From positions 1 to 13,820 of the forward strand of contig PWHA01000157.1 of the NCBI GenBank assembly GCA_003554685.1: DNA of 13,820 bases. Reading direction: 5' to 3'. Position 1 is the first letter of the stretch, and every line of letters starts with the position of its first letter. The stretch is from Halanaerobiaceae bacterium. GTDB lineage: Bacteria > Bacillota > Halanaerobiia > Halanaerobiales > Halarsenatibacteraceae. A program made the position numbers and the translations under genes. Shown here one piece after another: positions 7,691 to 13,820 of the stretch. Under the pieces are notes generated by a model, which was not told the DNA's origin, ran no database searches, and saw nothing but the letters and a program-made list of their open reading frames with translations.

Positions 7691-8020
7691 ATGACAAAAC
7701 CAATTGATGTCACCGATGATAATTTTAAAGAGATGGTGCTTGAGGAAGAGGAACGTCCGGTGCTGGTAGAGTTCTGGGCTTCCTGGTGCGGCCCCTGTAA
7801 GATGGTTGCTCCGGTAATTGATGAAATTGCCGATAATTATAAGGATCAGCTCAAGGTCTGCAAGCTGAATGTTGATGAGAATCAGGAAACAGCAGGAAAG
7901 TATAGTGTTATGAGCATTCCTACCATGATTATATTTGAAAATGGAGAAGTCAAGGAAAAGCTGGTAGGTTACATGCCCAAAGGTCGACTTCTCAAGAAAC
8001 TGGAACTGGAAGCAAGCTAA
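7691..8020 (+). CDS. trxA: Thioredoxin
   Basis: A small cytoplasmic disulfide reductase of 109 residues, the standard single-domain length. The active site is WCGPC with Cys33 and Cys36, the cis-proline loop is SIPT, and the strands VLVEFWA and TMIIFENGE are canonical. One extra Cys lies in LKVCKLNVDEN. It would be reduced by a thioredoxin reductase, which is not in this window, and would supply electrons to ribonucleotide reductase, peroxiredoxins and similar enzymes. The RBS is AAAGGAGGAG, a few bases before the ATG. The gene is closed by a strong terminator and has its own upstream promoter region, so it is probably monocistronic. Confidence 0.97.
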   Translation: MTKPIDVTDDNFKEMVLEEEERPVLVEFWASWCGPCKMVAPVIDEIADNYKDQLKVCKLNVDENQETAGKYSVMSIPTMIIFENGEVKEKLVGYMPKGRLLKKLELEAS

Positions 8021-8050
8021 ATTTTTAAATCAGGGAGTTCAATTTTCTAA

Positions 8051-8097
8051 GGCGGATTCCGGCAGTTTATTCAGCTGCCTGGAGGCCGTCTTTTTTT
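8051..8097 (+). terminator. Intrinsic terminator after trxA
   Basis: GGCGG-ATTCC-GGCAG (8051-8065) pairs with CTGCC-T-GGAGG-CCGTC (8075-8090), with one A/G mismatch, G-U pairs and one bulged T. The loop is TTTATTCAG and the tract TTTTTTT (8091-8097) follows at once. This is the clearest terminator in the window. Confidence 0.9.
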
Positions 8098-8148
8098 ATT
8101 TAGCCGAGAAATGTTCTCTTTTATCACTTTGTTTTTGAGACAGGATTA

Positions 8149-8157
8149 TGATATAAT
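8149..8157 (+). promoter_or_regulatory. Extended -10 promoter for the flavodoxin-like gene
   Basis: TGA followed by a perfect TATAAT (8152-8157). A -35 box at 17-nt spacing is poor (TTGTTT, 8129-8134), as is common for extended -10 promoters. The expected start is near 8164, about 23 nt before the ATG at 8187. It lies just after the trxA terminator, which makes the next gene a separate unit. Confidence 0.6.
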
Positions 8158-8186
8158 TTTTTCAGGTTTAGCAAGGAAATTAGCTG

Positions 8187-8615
8187 ATGAGAAAGGGGCG
8201 GAGAAAAGTGCAGAAGATCCTGATATTACACTCCCCGGATAAAAAGGTTGTCCAGGTGGCTGAGGGGATAAAAAAAGGTGCAGAATCTAGCGGACACCGG
8301 GTTGACATGATAGCTGCCAGTGGAGCCGGTGGTCGGGATATCAGCTTTCATGTCTATGATCTGGTAATTGTCGGCAGTGAAAAAAAGGGTTTGATTAAAG
8401 GTCGCCCTCCCCAGGTTATGGGAGAAACCTTTTCCCGCTGCAAGAGAACTGTGGGGCAAGAGTCGATGGCCTTTCTGAAACCCTCCTTATTTGGCAACAC
8501 CCGGGCGTTGCGGGAGCTGATGAATGAAATGGAAAAGCAGGGAATTGTGGTCAGAGATTTTGCTACCCTCAAGTCGTCAGAAGAGGGTGAAGAATTTGGA
8601 CGGGGGAAAATATAG
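8187..8615 (+). CDS. Small flavodoxin-fold protein of unknown function
   Basis: 142 residues that follow the flavodoxin alpha/beta order: strand KILILHS, helix (KKVVQVAEGIKKGAES), strand HRVDMI, strand YDLVIVGS, strand and helix SMAFLKPS...NTRALRELMNEMEKQG, strand IVVRDFATL, and an EEGEEFGRGK tail like the last flavodoxin helix. The FMN-phosphate loop, normally S/TxTGNT after strand 1, is here SPDKKV, so ordinary FMN binding is doubtful. There are no membrane segments or signal peptide. ATG 8187 has AAGGA 9 nt upstream; GTG 8208, after a GGAG-containing tract, would give a 135-residue protein beginning MQKILILHS, closer to a flavodoxin start, and is a real alternative. It stands alone between the trxA terminator and a 477-bp gap. 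That it is a gene is likely; the fold is inferred from pattern and the function is unknown. Confidence 0.7.
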   Translation: MRKGRRKVQKILILHSPDKKVVQVAEGIKKGAESSGHRVDMIAASGAGGRDISFHVYDLVIVGSEKKGLIKGRPPQVMGETFSRCKRTVGQESMAFLKPSLFGNTRALRELMNEMEKQGIVVRDFATLKSSEEGEEFGRGKI

Positions 8616-8856
8616 CTTTATAAATAGTTTTGATTTTTCTTGTATAATTGACTTTGATATTTCTTAAAAATTACTGGTACAGGTTTTACCTTTAAAGGCT
8701 TTACCGTAATTAAGAGAATTGCAACTGCAGGCATCCGGGGTTACATATTTTTTTCCTTTACTTGATGATTAAGAGCCTAATTTTTATTTATTGTTATGCT
8801 CCGGCAATCTAAAAACTTTGCAATCCAGAAAAGTTTGTTTTGAAAATTGGTCAATA

Positions 8857-8954
8857 AATTTTTATTCATGTTTGTGATCTTCAAAATCATGAGATTTAAT
8901 TTGGAAATCACCCCCTTAATTTTTGCTCCTGTTTATGATCTTTGTGTTCCTGAG
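8857..8954 (+). repeat. Two 37-nt imperfect direct repeats
   Basis: Units at 8857-8893 and 8918-8954 align without gaps with 27 of 37 identical, 61 bp apart. Shared cores are AATTTTT, TGTTT and TGATCTT. Within each unit a pentamer recurs 21 bp apart: TCATG twice in the first, TCCTG twice in the second. A weaker partial copy may start at 8779 (about 18 of 24). The AT-rich background raises the chance of coincidence. Confidence 0.45.
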
Positions 8955-9042
8955 GACATATCATGAAATCTGCTGCTGGATAAAATTGTGTTATTTTAAA
9001 CTATGCAGCTCATCATTTGATATATATTTTAATATATTTCAT

Positions 9043-9071
9043 TAATTTAAGAGATAAATAATTTAAGAGAT
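9043..9071 (+). repeat. Perfect 13-bp direct repeat immediately before argS
   Basis: TAATTTAAGAGAT occurs at 9043-9055 and exactly again at 9059-9071, separated by AAA (16-bp period). The second copy ends 5 nt before the argS Shine-Dalgarno site (AAAGGAG, 9077-9083). It may be an operator, a leader RNA element or a slippage duplication. No match to an ArgR box is evident. Confidence 0.65.
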
Positions 9072-9092
9072 CAGTGAAAGGAGTTACTAAAA

Positions 9093-10766
9093 ATGTATTA
9101 CAATCCTGTAGGGCAGCTGGAGGATAAACTTATCGCTGCCCTGGAAAAAGCCCGGAAGCAGGTGCTGCAGGACAGGGAGCTTAAGGAGTCTGAATTTCCT
9201 CCTGTGGAAGTGGAGGTGCCCAGAGAAAAAAGCCATGGAGATTATGCCAGCAATCTGGCCATGGTAATGGCCGGCAGGCTGGGAGAAAATCCCCGCAGGC
9301 TTGCTGAATCCCTGATTGATAATCTGGATCTTGAAATTCTTGAGAAGGTAGAGGTAGCCGGGCCGGGCTTTATCAATTTAACCTTAAATAAAAGCTGGCT
9401 GGTTGAAGCACTTGATAAAATCCTGGAAGCCGGGCGGGACTACGGCCGGACCAATCAGGGAAAGGGGCAGCGGGTACAGCTGGAATTTGTCAGCACCAAT
9501 CCCACCGGGCCTCTTCATGTAGGCCACAGCCGGGGAGCAGTAGTGGGTGATGTGGTTGCCAGTATTATGGAATCGGCTGGTTATGATGTCTATCGTGAGT
9601 ATTATATTAATGATGCCGGCAATCAGATCGATCTCCTGGGAGAGTCAGCCTATCTCCGATATCAGGAGCTCTTTGGCCGGGATATCATCATGTCGGAGAA
9701 TAGCTACCGGGGTGGTTATATCATTGATATTGCCCGGGAGTTAAAGAAACAGTACCACAGAGAACTGCTGGAGTTGCCGGAAGATAAGGCTGCTGAGATT
9801 GCCCGGGAATTTGCTCTGGAGGAAATGCTGAAATTAATTCGCCAGGATTTAAAGAAATTCGGAATTGTTTTTGATAACTGGTTTAGTGAAAGAGCCCTCC
9901 ATGAAAATAACAAAATTCAGGAGGTTACTGTGGAACTGCAGGATAGGGGTTACGTTTATGAAAAGGAAGGGGCCCTCTGGTTTAAGTCCACGGAGTTTGG
10001 AGATGATAAAGACCGGGTAGTTATTAAATCAGATGGCAGCCCCACTTACCTGGCAGCAGATATTGCCTATCATAAAAACAAAATGGAGAGAGGATTTGAA
10101 CATTTAATCAATGTCTGGGGAGCGGATCATCATGGCTATATTGAGAGAATGAAGGCTGTGATGGAAGCACTTGGTTATAAGCGGGATGCCCTGGAAATTA
10201 TTATTGTTCAGATAGTTACCTTGCTCCGGGAAGGCAAAAAGGTTCCCATGTCAAAGCGCTCCGGGGAGTTTGTCACCATGCGGGAGGTGCTGGAAGAGGT
10301 CGGCCGGGATGCTGCCCGATATTTTTACAGCATGCGCAGCACTGACAGTCACTTTGATTTTGATCTGGAGCTGGCTAAAAAACAGTCCACCGAAAATCCT
10401 GTTTATTATATCCAGTATGCCCATGCCCGGATTATGAGTATCAAAGATAATGCTGGAAAGCTACTGGAGGAAATGGAAAAAGGAGATGCCTCTCTCTTAA
10501 AAACTGAAGAGGAGACTGAGCTCTTAAAGCTGCTGGCCCGCTATCCCGAAGAGTTAAAAATTGCCGCCGAACGTCGGGCCTGTCACCTGGTGGCTGCCTA
10601 TGCCCACGAATTGGCCGGAGCCTTTCATGTGTTTTATAATAAATGCCGGGTGATAACTGAGGATCGAGAATTGAGTCTGGCCCGCCTTAAGCTGGTAGAA
10701 GCAGCTAGGATTGTACTGAGAAATGTTCTGGAGGTTATCGGGGTTTCGGCTCCAGAGCAGATGTAA
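9093..10766 (+). CDS. argS: Arginyl-tRNA synthetase
   Basis: A class Ia aminoacyl-tRNA synthetase that charges tRNA-Arg. 557 residues is the normal bacterial length. It has the N-terminal Add-1 domain (about 1-110, VEVPREKSHGDYASNLA), the HIGH motif as HVGH (142-145) after the ArgRS signature FVSTNPTGPLHVGHSRGA, the KMSKS-equivalent as PMSKR (385-389; ArgRS usually deviates here), and the C-terminal anticodon-binding DALR domain from about IQYAHARI onward. The ATG has AAAGGAG 9 nt upstream. pyrG follows after only 24 bp, so the two are very probably co-transcribed. The long upstream gap with repeats is the likely site of control for the whole argS unit. Confidence 0.98.
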   Translation: MYYNPVGQLEDKLIAALEKARKQVLQDRELKESEFPPVEVEVPREKSHGDYASNLAMVMAGRLGENPRRLAESLIDNLDLEILEKVEVAGPGFINLTLNKSWLVEALDKILEAGRDYGRTNQGKGQRVQLEFVSTNPTGPLHVGHSRGAVVGDVVASIMESAGYDVYREYYINDAGNQIDLLGESAYLRYQELFGRDIIMSENSYRGGYIIDIARELKKQYHRELLELPEDKAAEIAREFALEEMLKLIRQDLKKFGIVFDNWFSERALHENNKIQEVTVELQDRGYVYEKEGALWFKSTEFGDDKDRVVIKSDGSPTYLAADIAYHKNKMERGFEHLINVWGADHHGYIERMKAVMEALGYKRDALEIIIVQIVTLLREGKKVPMSKRSGEFVTMREVLEEVGRDAARYFYSMRSTDSHFDFDLELAKKQSTENPVYYIQYAHARIMSIKDNAGKLLEEMEKGDASLLKTEEETELLKLLARYPEELKIAAERRACHLVAAYAHELAGAFHVFYNKCRVITEDRELSLARLKLVEAARIVLRNVLEVIGVSAPEQM

Positions 10767-10790
10767 TTTCCCATTAAGGAGTGAGCTTTT

Positions 10791-12407
10791 ATGACCAAAT
10801 ATATTTTTGTTACCGGGGGGGTAGTTTCAGCCCTGGGCAAGGGAATCACCGCCGCTTCCCTGGGCCGCCTGCTGAAAAGCCGGGGCCTGAAGGTTTCCAT
10901 CCAGAAGTTTGATCCCTATATAAATGTTGATCCCGGTACCATGAGCCCCTACCAGCATGGAGAGGTTTTTGTCACCAGCGATGGAGCTGAAACCGATCTG
11001 GATCTGGGACATTATGAGCGTTTTATTGATACCAATCTCAGTCAGAATAATAATGTAACCACCGGAATGATATACGACTCGGTTATCCGCAAGGAAAGGC
11101 GGGGGGAATATCTGGGTGCAACAGTTCAGGTTATTCCCCATATTACTGATGAAATAAAAGGACGCATCCGCCGGGTTGGCCGGGAGGGTGAAGTTGATGT
11201 TGTTATTACCGAGATTGGAGGTACTGTAGGAGATATAGAGGGCCTTCCCTTTCTGGAAGCCATTCGGCAGATGAAGGGTGATCTAGGCCGGGAAAATGTT
11301 TATTACCTGCACTGCACACTTATTCCCTATCTTGAGACTGCTGGAGAATTAAAAACCAAGCCCACCCAGCACAGCGTCAAAGAACTTCGCAGTATCGGTA
11401 TTCACCCTGATGCAATCATCTGCCGCTCTGACCGGGAGCTGACTGAAGAGGTCAAGGATAAAATAGCTCTTTTTTGTGATATTGAACGCCGGGCGGTAAT
11501 TGAAGCCCGGGATGCCGAACATATTTATGAAGTTCCTCTTCATCTGGAAGAAGGCGGCCTCTCTGATATTATTATTGAACAGCTGGAGTTAGGTGAAAAT
11601 GCCGGCAGTCCCGATCTCAAGGAATGGCGGGAAATGGTCAGCAGAATGAAGAGTCTTACCCGCAGTGTCAGGATAGCTGTTGTGGGCAAATATGTTGAAC
11701 TTCCCGATGCCTACCTCAGCATCAGCGAAGCCCTGGATCATGCCGGGGTGAAAAATAATACCAGGATTGAAATTAACTGGGTCTGTTCCGAAGATCTGCA
11801 ATCAGGGGAAACAAAACTGGCCGATCTTAAGGAAATGGACGGCATTCTGGTGCCCGGAGGTTTTGGTGAGCGGGGGATTGAAGGAATGATTTCTGCTGTC
11901 AGTCTGGCCCGGCGGGAGGGGATACCGTTCTTTGGAATCTGTCTGGGAATGCAGTGTGCGGTGATAGAGTTTGCCCGGCAGGTTGCAGGCTTTGAAGATG
12001 CTCACAGCAGCGAATTTGATCAGCTGACCGAGCATCCGGTGATAGATTTGATGCCTGAGCAGCAGGATATTGAAGATATGGGAGGGACCATGCGCCTTGG
12101 TCTCTATCCCTGCAAACTTGCTGCAGAAAGTCTCAGCAGAGAGCTATATCAGGAAGAGATAATTTATGAGAGGCACCGCCATCGCTATGAGGTTAATAAC
12201 GAGTTTCGGCCCGAACTTTCCAGGGCCGGACTCAGAATGGCCGGACTTTCTCCTGACGAAAGGTTGGTAGAAATAGTTGAGATTCCCGAGCATAACTGGT
12301 TTGTTGGAGTTCAATTTCACCCGGAATTCACCTCCCGTCCCAGCCGGGCTCATCCGCTTTTTACCGGCTTCATTGAAGCAGCCCTAAAAAGTTCAGGGAA
12401 AAATTAA
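10791..12407 (+). CDS. pyrG: CTP synthase (glutamine hydrolysing)
   Basis: Makes CTP from UTP, ATP and glutamine, the last step of pyrimidine nucleotide synthesis. 538 residues is the full family length. The synthetase domain (about 1-267) starts YIFVTGGVVSALGKG with the nucleotide-loop Lys17 and contains KFDPYINVDPGTM and the EIGGTVGDIE motif. The class I glutamine amidotransferase domain has the nucleophile Cys384 in GICLGMQ, with His510 and Glu512 in HPEF. The RBS AAGGAGTGA precedes the ATG. The gene lies 24 bp after argS and 27 bp before a thiolase gene. No separate promoter or leader is present, so the CTP-sensing attenuation known for Bacillus pyrG has no room here. The rpoE gene often seen before pyrG in Bacillota is absent. 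Confidence 0.98.
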   Translation: MTKYIFVTGGVVSALGKGITAASLGRLLKSRGLKVSIQKFDPYINVDPGTMSPYQHGEVFVTSDGAETDLDLGHYERFIDTNLSQNNNVTTGMIYDSVIRKERRGEYLGATVQVIPHITDEIKGRIRRVGREGEVDVVITEIGGTVGDIEGLPFLEAIRQMKGDLGRENVYYLHCTLIPYLETAGELKTKPTQHSVKELRSIGIHPDAIICRSDRELTEEVKDKIALFCDIERRAVIEARDAEHIYEVPLHLEEGGLSDIIIEQLELGENAGSPDLKEWREMVSRMKSLTRSVRIAVVGKYVELPDAYLSISEALDHAGVKNNTRIEINWVCSEDLQSGETKLADLKEMDGILVPGGFGERGIEGMISAVSLARREGIPFFGICLGMQCAVIEFARQVAGFEDAHSSEFDQLTEHPVIDLMPEQQDIEDMGGTMRLGLYPCKLAAESLSRELYQEEIIYERHRHRYEVNNEFRPELSRAGLRMAGLSPDERLVEIVEIPEHNWFVGVQFHPEFTSRPSRAHPLFTGFIEAALKSSGKN

Positions 12408-12434
12408 GACAATAATATACAGGGGGAGATATCT

Positions 12435-13616
12435 GTGAAAAAAGTCGTTATAACTGCTGCTGTTAGAACTGCCATTGGAAAATTTGGAGGAAGCCTTAAA
12501 AAGATAAAGGTTGCTGATCTTGGTGCTGAAGTTGTTAAGTCGGCGCTGGAGCGGTCTGGCGTTTCCGCTCAGGAGGTAGATGAGGGAATCATGGGCCATG
12601 TTCTCCAGGCCGGCCAGGGGATGAACACTGCCCGGCAGGCTGCCCTGGGCGCCGGTTTGCCTGAAACAGTTCCGGCCATGACGATTAATAAGGTCTGCGG
12701 CTCGGGCCTGAAATCAGTCAATCTGGCTGCCCAGAGCATCATGCTGGGAGAAAATGAAATAGTGGTGGCCGGAGGCATGGAAAACATGAGTGATTCCGGT
12801 TATTATCTGCCCGATAATCGCTGGGGCAGCAAAATGGGCCATGGCAAAACCATTGATCTCATGGTTAAAGATGGTCTCTGGGATGTTTTTAATGATTACC
12901 ATATGGGAATCACCGCTGAAAATCTGGCTGAAAAATATGACATTTCCCGGGAAGAACAGGACAGATTTGCTGCTAAAAGTCAGAACAAAGCTGAGGCCGC
13001 CTGGGAAGAGGACAAATTTGCAGCAGAAATAACCCCGGTTGAAGTTCCTCAGCGTCGGAGGGAGCCGGAAAGTTTTACCGAGGATGAGTATTACCGGAAG
13101 GGCGTTACTCCTGAAGGTCTGGCCAAGCTGCCTTCGGCCTTTAAAAAGAATGGTACGGTAACCGCCGGCAACGCTTCCGGTATTAATGATGGAGCAGCAG
13201 CTCTGCTGGTTATGAGTGCTGAAAGAGCAGAGGATCTGGGGCTGGAACCCTTGGCCGAAATTGCCGCCCAGGCTTCAGCGGCAGTTGACCCGGCTGTTAT
13301 GGGGATTGGACCGGTTCCGGCGATCAAAAAAGCTCTTAAGAAGGCTGAACTTGAACAGTCTCAGCTGGATCTGGTAGAATTAAATGAAGCCTTTGCAGCC
13401 CAGTCCCTGGCCGTCCTGGCTGAACTGGATATTGATCCTGAAATTATTAATGTTAATGGTGGGGCAATCGCTCTAGGACATCCTATTGGTGCCAGCGGAG
13501 CCCGGATTCTGGTAACCCTGCTACATGAAATGAAGCACCGGAAGAGTCGTTATGGTCTGGCTTCCCTCTGTATTGGCGGTGGCCAGGGAGTGGCAACCGT
13601 GGTAGAGAGAGGCTGA
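12435..13616 (+). CDS. thlA: Acetyl-CoA acetyltransferase (thiolase)
   Basis: Condenses two acetyl-CoA to acetoacetyl-CoA, or the reverse cleavage. The 393 residues and spacing match biosynthetic tetrameric thiolases. Catalytic residues: Cys88 in NKVCGSGLKS, Asn317 in NEAFA, His349 in GHPIGASG, Cys379 in CIGGGQG. The family signature NVNGGAIALGHPIG is intact. The start is GTG 12435, with AGGGGGAGA just upstream and a normal N-terminus (KKVVITAAVRTAIGKFGG). It is 27 bp after pyrG, and a crotonase-family gene follows 104 bp later. That pairing fits a butyryl-CoA or fatty-acid degradation route. The enzyme class is firm; thlA and atoB are both used for such genes and direction in vivo is not readable. 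Confidence 0.95.
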   Translation: MKKVVITAAVRTAIGKFGGSLKKIKVADLGAEVVKSALERSGVSAQEVDEGIMGHVLQAGQGMNTARQAALGAGLPETVPAMTINKVCGSGLKSVNLAAQSIMLGENEIVVAGGMENMSDSGYYLPDNRWGSKMGHGKTIDLMVKDGLWDVFNDYHMGITAENLAEKYDISREEQDRFAAKSQNKAEAAWEEDKFAAEITPVEVPQRRREPESFTEDEYYRKGVTPEGLAKLPSAFKKNGTVTAGNASGINDGAAALLVMSAERAEDLGLEPLAEIAAQASAAVDPAVMGIGPVPAIKKALKKAELEQSQLDLVELNEAFAAQSLAVLAELDIDPEIINVNGGAIALGHPIGASGARILVTLLHEMKHRKSRYGLASLCIGGGQGVATVVERG

Positions 13617-13720
13617 GCTAATTGCAGCAGAAAAACCGACGGTGAATGTTTTCAGATTATTAACAGAATTTAACAGCAAAGTACAGATAAAACTTTAACC
13701 GGCTGGAGGAGGCCTGGATA

Positions 13721-13820
13721 ATGAGCTATCAATATATTAGCATCACCCGAGATGAACCTCTAGCAGAGGTTATTTTGAACCGTCCCGAGGTTCTCAATGC
13801 CTATCACCATGAAATGCTGC
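13721..13820 (+). CDS. Enoyl-CoA hydratase/isomerase (crotonase) family protein, 3'-truncated
   Basis: Only the first 33 residues are in the window. The opening strands, YQYISITRDEPLAEVILNRP followed by EVLNAYHHEML, have the crotonase N-terminal pattern (hydrophobic strands, then NRPxxxNA). The ATG at 13721 has GGAGGAGG (13705-13712) 8 nt upstream. Lying behind a thiolase gene, it is likely a 3-hydroxybutyryl-CoA dehydratase (crt) or general enoyl-CoA hydratase, but the two catalytic Glu positions are outside the window. TTAACAG occurs twice 10 bp apart (13660-13676) in the gap before it. Confidence 0.85.
   Translation, partial: MSYQYISITRDEPLAEVILNRPEVLNAYHHEML

Larger units (their letters stand above)
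8616..9092 (+). other. 477-bp AT-rich non-coding gap before argS
   Basis: No supported gene on either strand. The stretch is clearly more AT-rich than its neighbours. It holds the palindrome CCTTTAAAGG (8689-8698), an isolated TATAAT (8643-8648) with no -35 box, a pair of 37-nt imperfect direct repeats, and a perfect 13-bp direct repeat next to the argS RBS. No T-box motif, known riboswitch core or terminator hairpin was recognised. A TTGATA (9017-9022) with ATTAAT (9041-9046) is a poor candidate promoter for argS. Confidence 0.6.

Noticed and set aside
8868..8966. 32-codon plus-strand frame in the gap before argS
   Set aside because: No Shine-Dalgarno site and no recognisable pattern. It spans the two imperfect repeats, which explain its open frame no better than chance.
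8616..9092. T-box or other known leader RNA before argS
   Set aside because: No T-box core (AGGGTGG-ACCGCG type) and no terminator/antiterminator pair could be found.

Overview
The window carries twelve protein genes, ten complete and one cut at each end. All lie on the + strand and are tightly packed. No RNA gene, insertion sequence, prophage, CRISPR array or other mobile element is visible. The coding sequence is moderately GC (many CCGG and GCC strings) and the gaps are AT-rich. Shine-Dalgarno sites are strong (AAGGAGG type), there are several TTG/GTG starts, and the promoters are sigma-A type. This points to a Bacillota bacterium, and the gene set fits an anaerobic fermenter: maltose phosphorylase, a CoA-disulfide/NADH-oxidase-type flavoprotein, thiolase plus crotonase, and an M18 aminopeptidase. 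Halanaerobiales or a related anaerobic clade is my best guess; this is inference, not proof.

Layout. (1) 1-3701: the 3' part of an alkyladenine DNA glycosylase gene ending in a perfect hairpin, then maltose phosphorylase (GH65), then 18 bp later a DUF368/PopT undecaprenyl-phosphate transporter gene that most likely starts at a TTG. (2) 3702-4407: a stand-alone short chromate-transporter-family (CHR) protein with its own candidate promoter. (3) 4408-6020: a very good extended -10 promoter, a leader of about 160 nt, and a CoA-disulfide-reductase-like flavoprotein. (4) 6111-7520: M18 aminopeptidase. (5) 7521-8097: a repeat-containing promoter region, thioredoxin, and a strong intrinsic terminator. 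(6) 8100-8615: a promoter and a small flavodoxin-fold protein of unknown role. (7) 8616-9092: a 477-bp AT-rich gap with imperfect and perfect direct repeats but no gene. (8) 9093-13820: argS, pyrG, an acetyl-CoA acetyltransferase gene and the start of a crotonase gene, closely spaced and probably one transcription unit.

How the genes work together. Maltose phosphorylase conserves the energy of the glycosidic bond as beta-glucose 1-phosphate. Thioredoxin and the flavin disulfide reductase serve thiol redox. Thiolase and crotonase belong to acetoacetyl-CoA/butyryl-CoA or beta-oxidation chemistry. ArgS and PyrG are housekeeping enzymes. The window is mostly ordinary chromosome and I did not find a convincing new multi-gene system. 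The points most worth a second look are the non-coding repeats before argS and trxA, the unpaired CHR protein, the flavodoxin-like protein without a normal FMN-phosphate loop, and the maltose phosphorylase-PopT pair.
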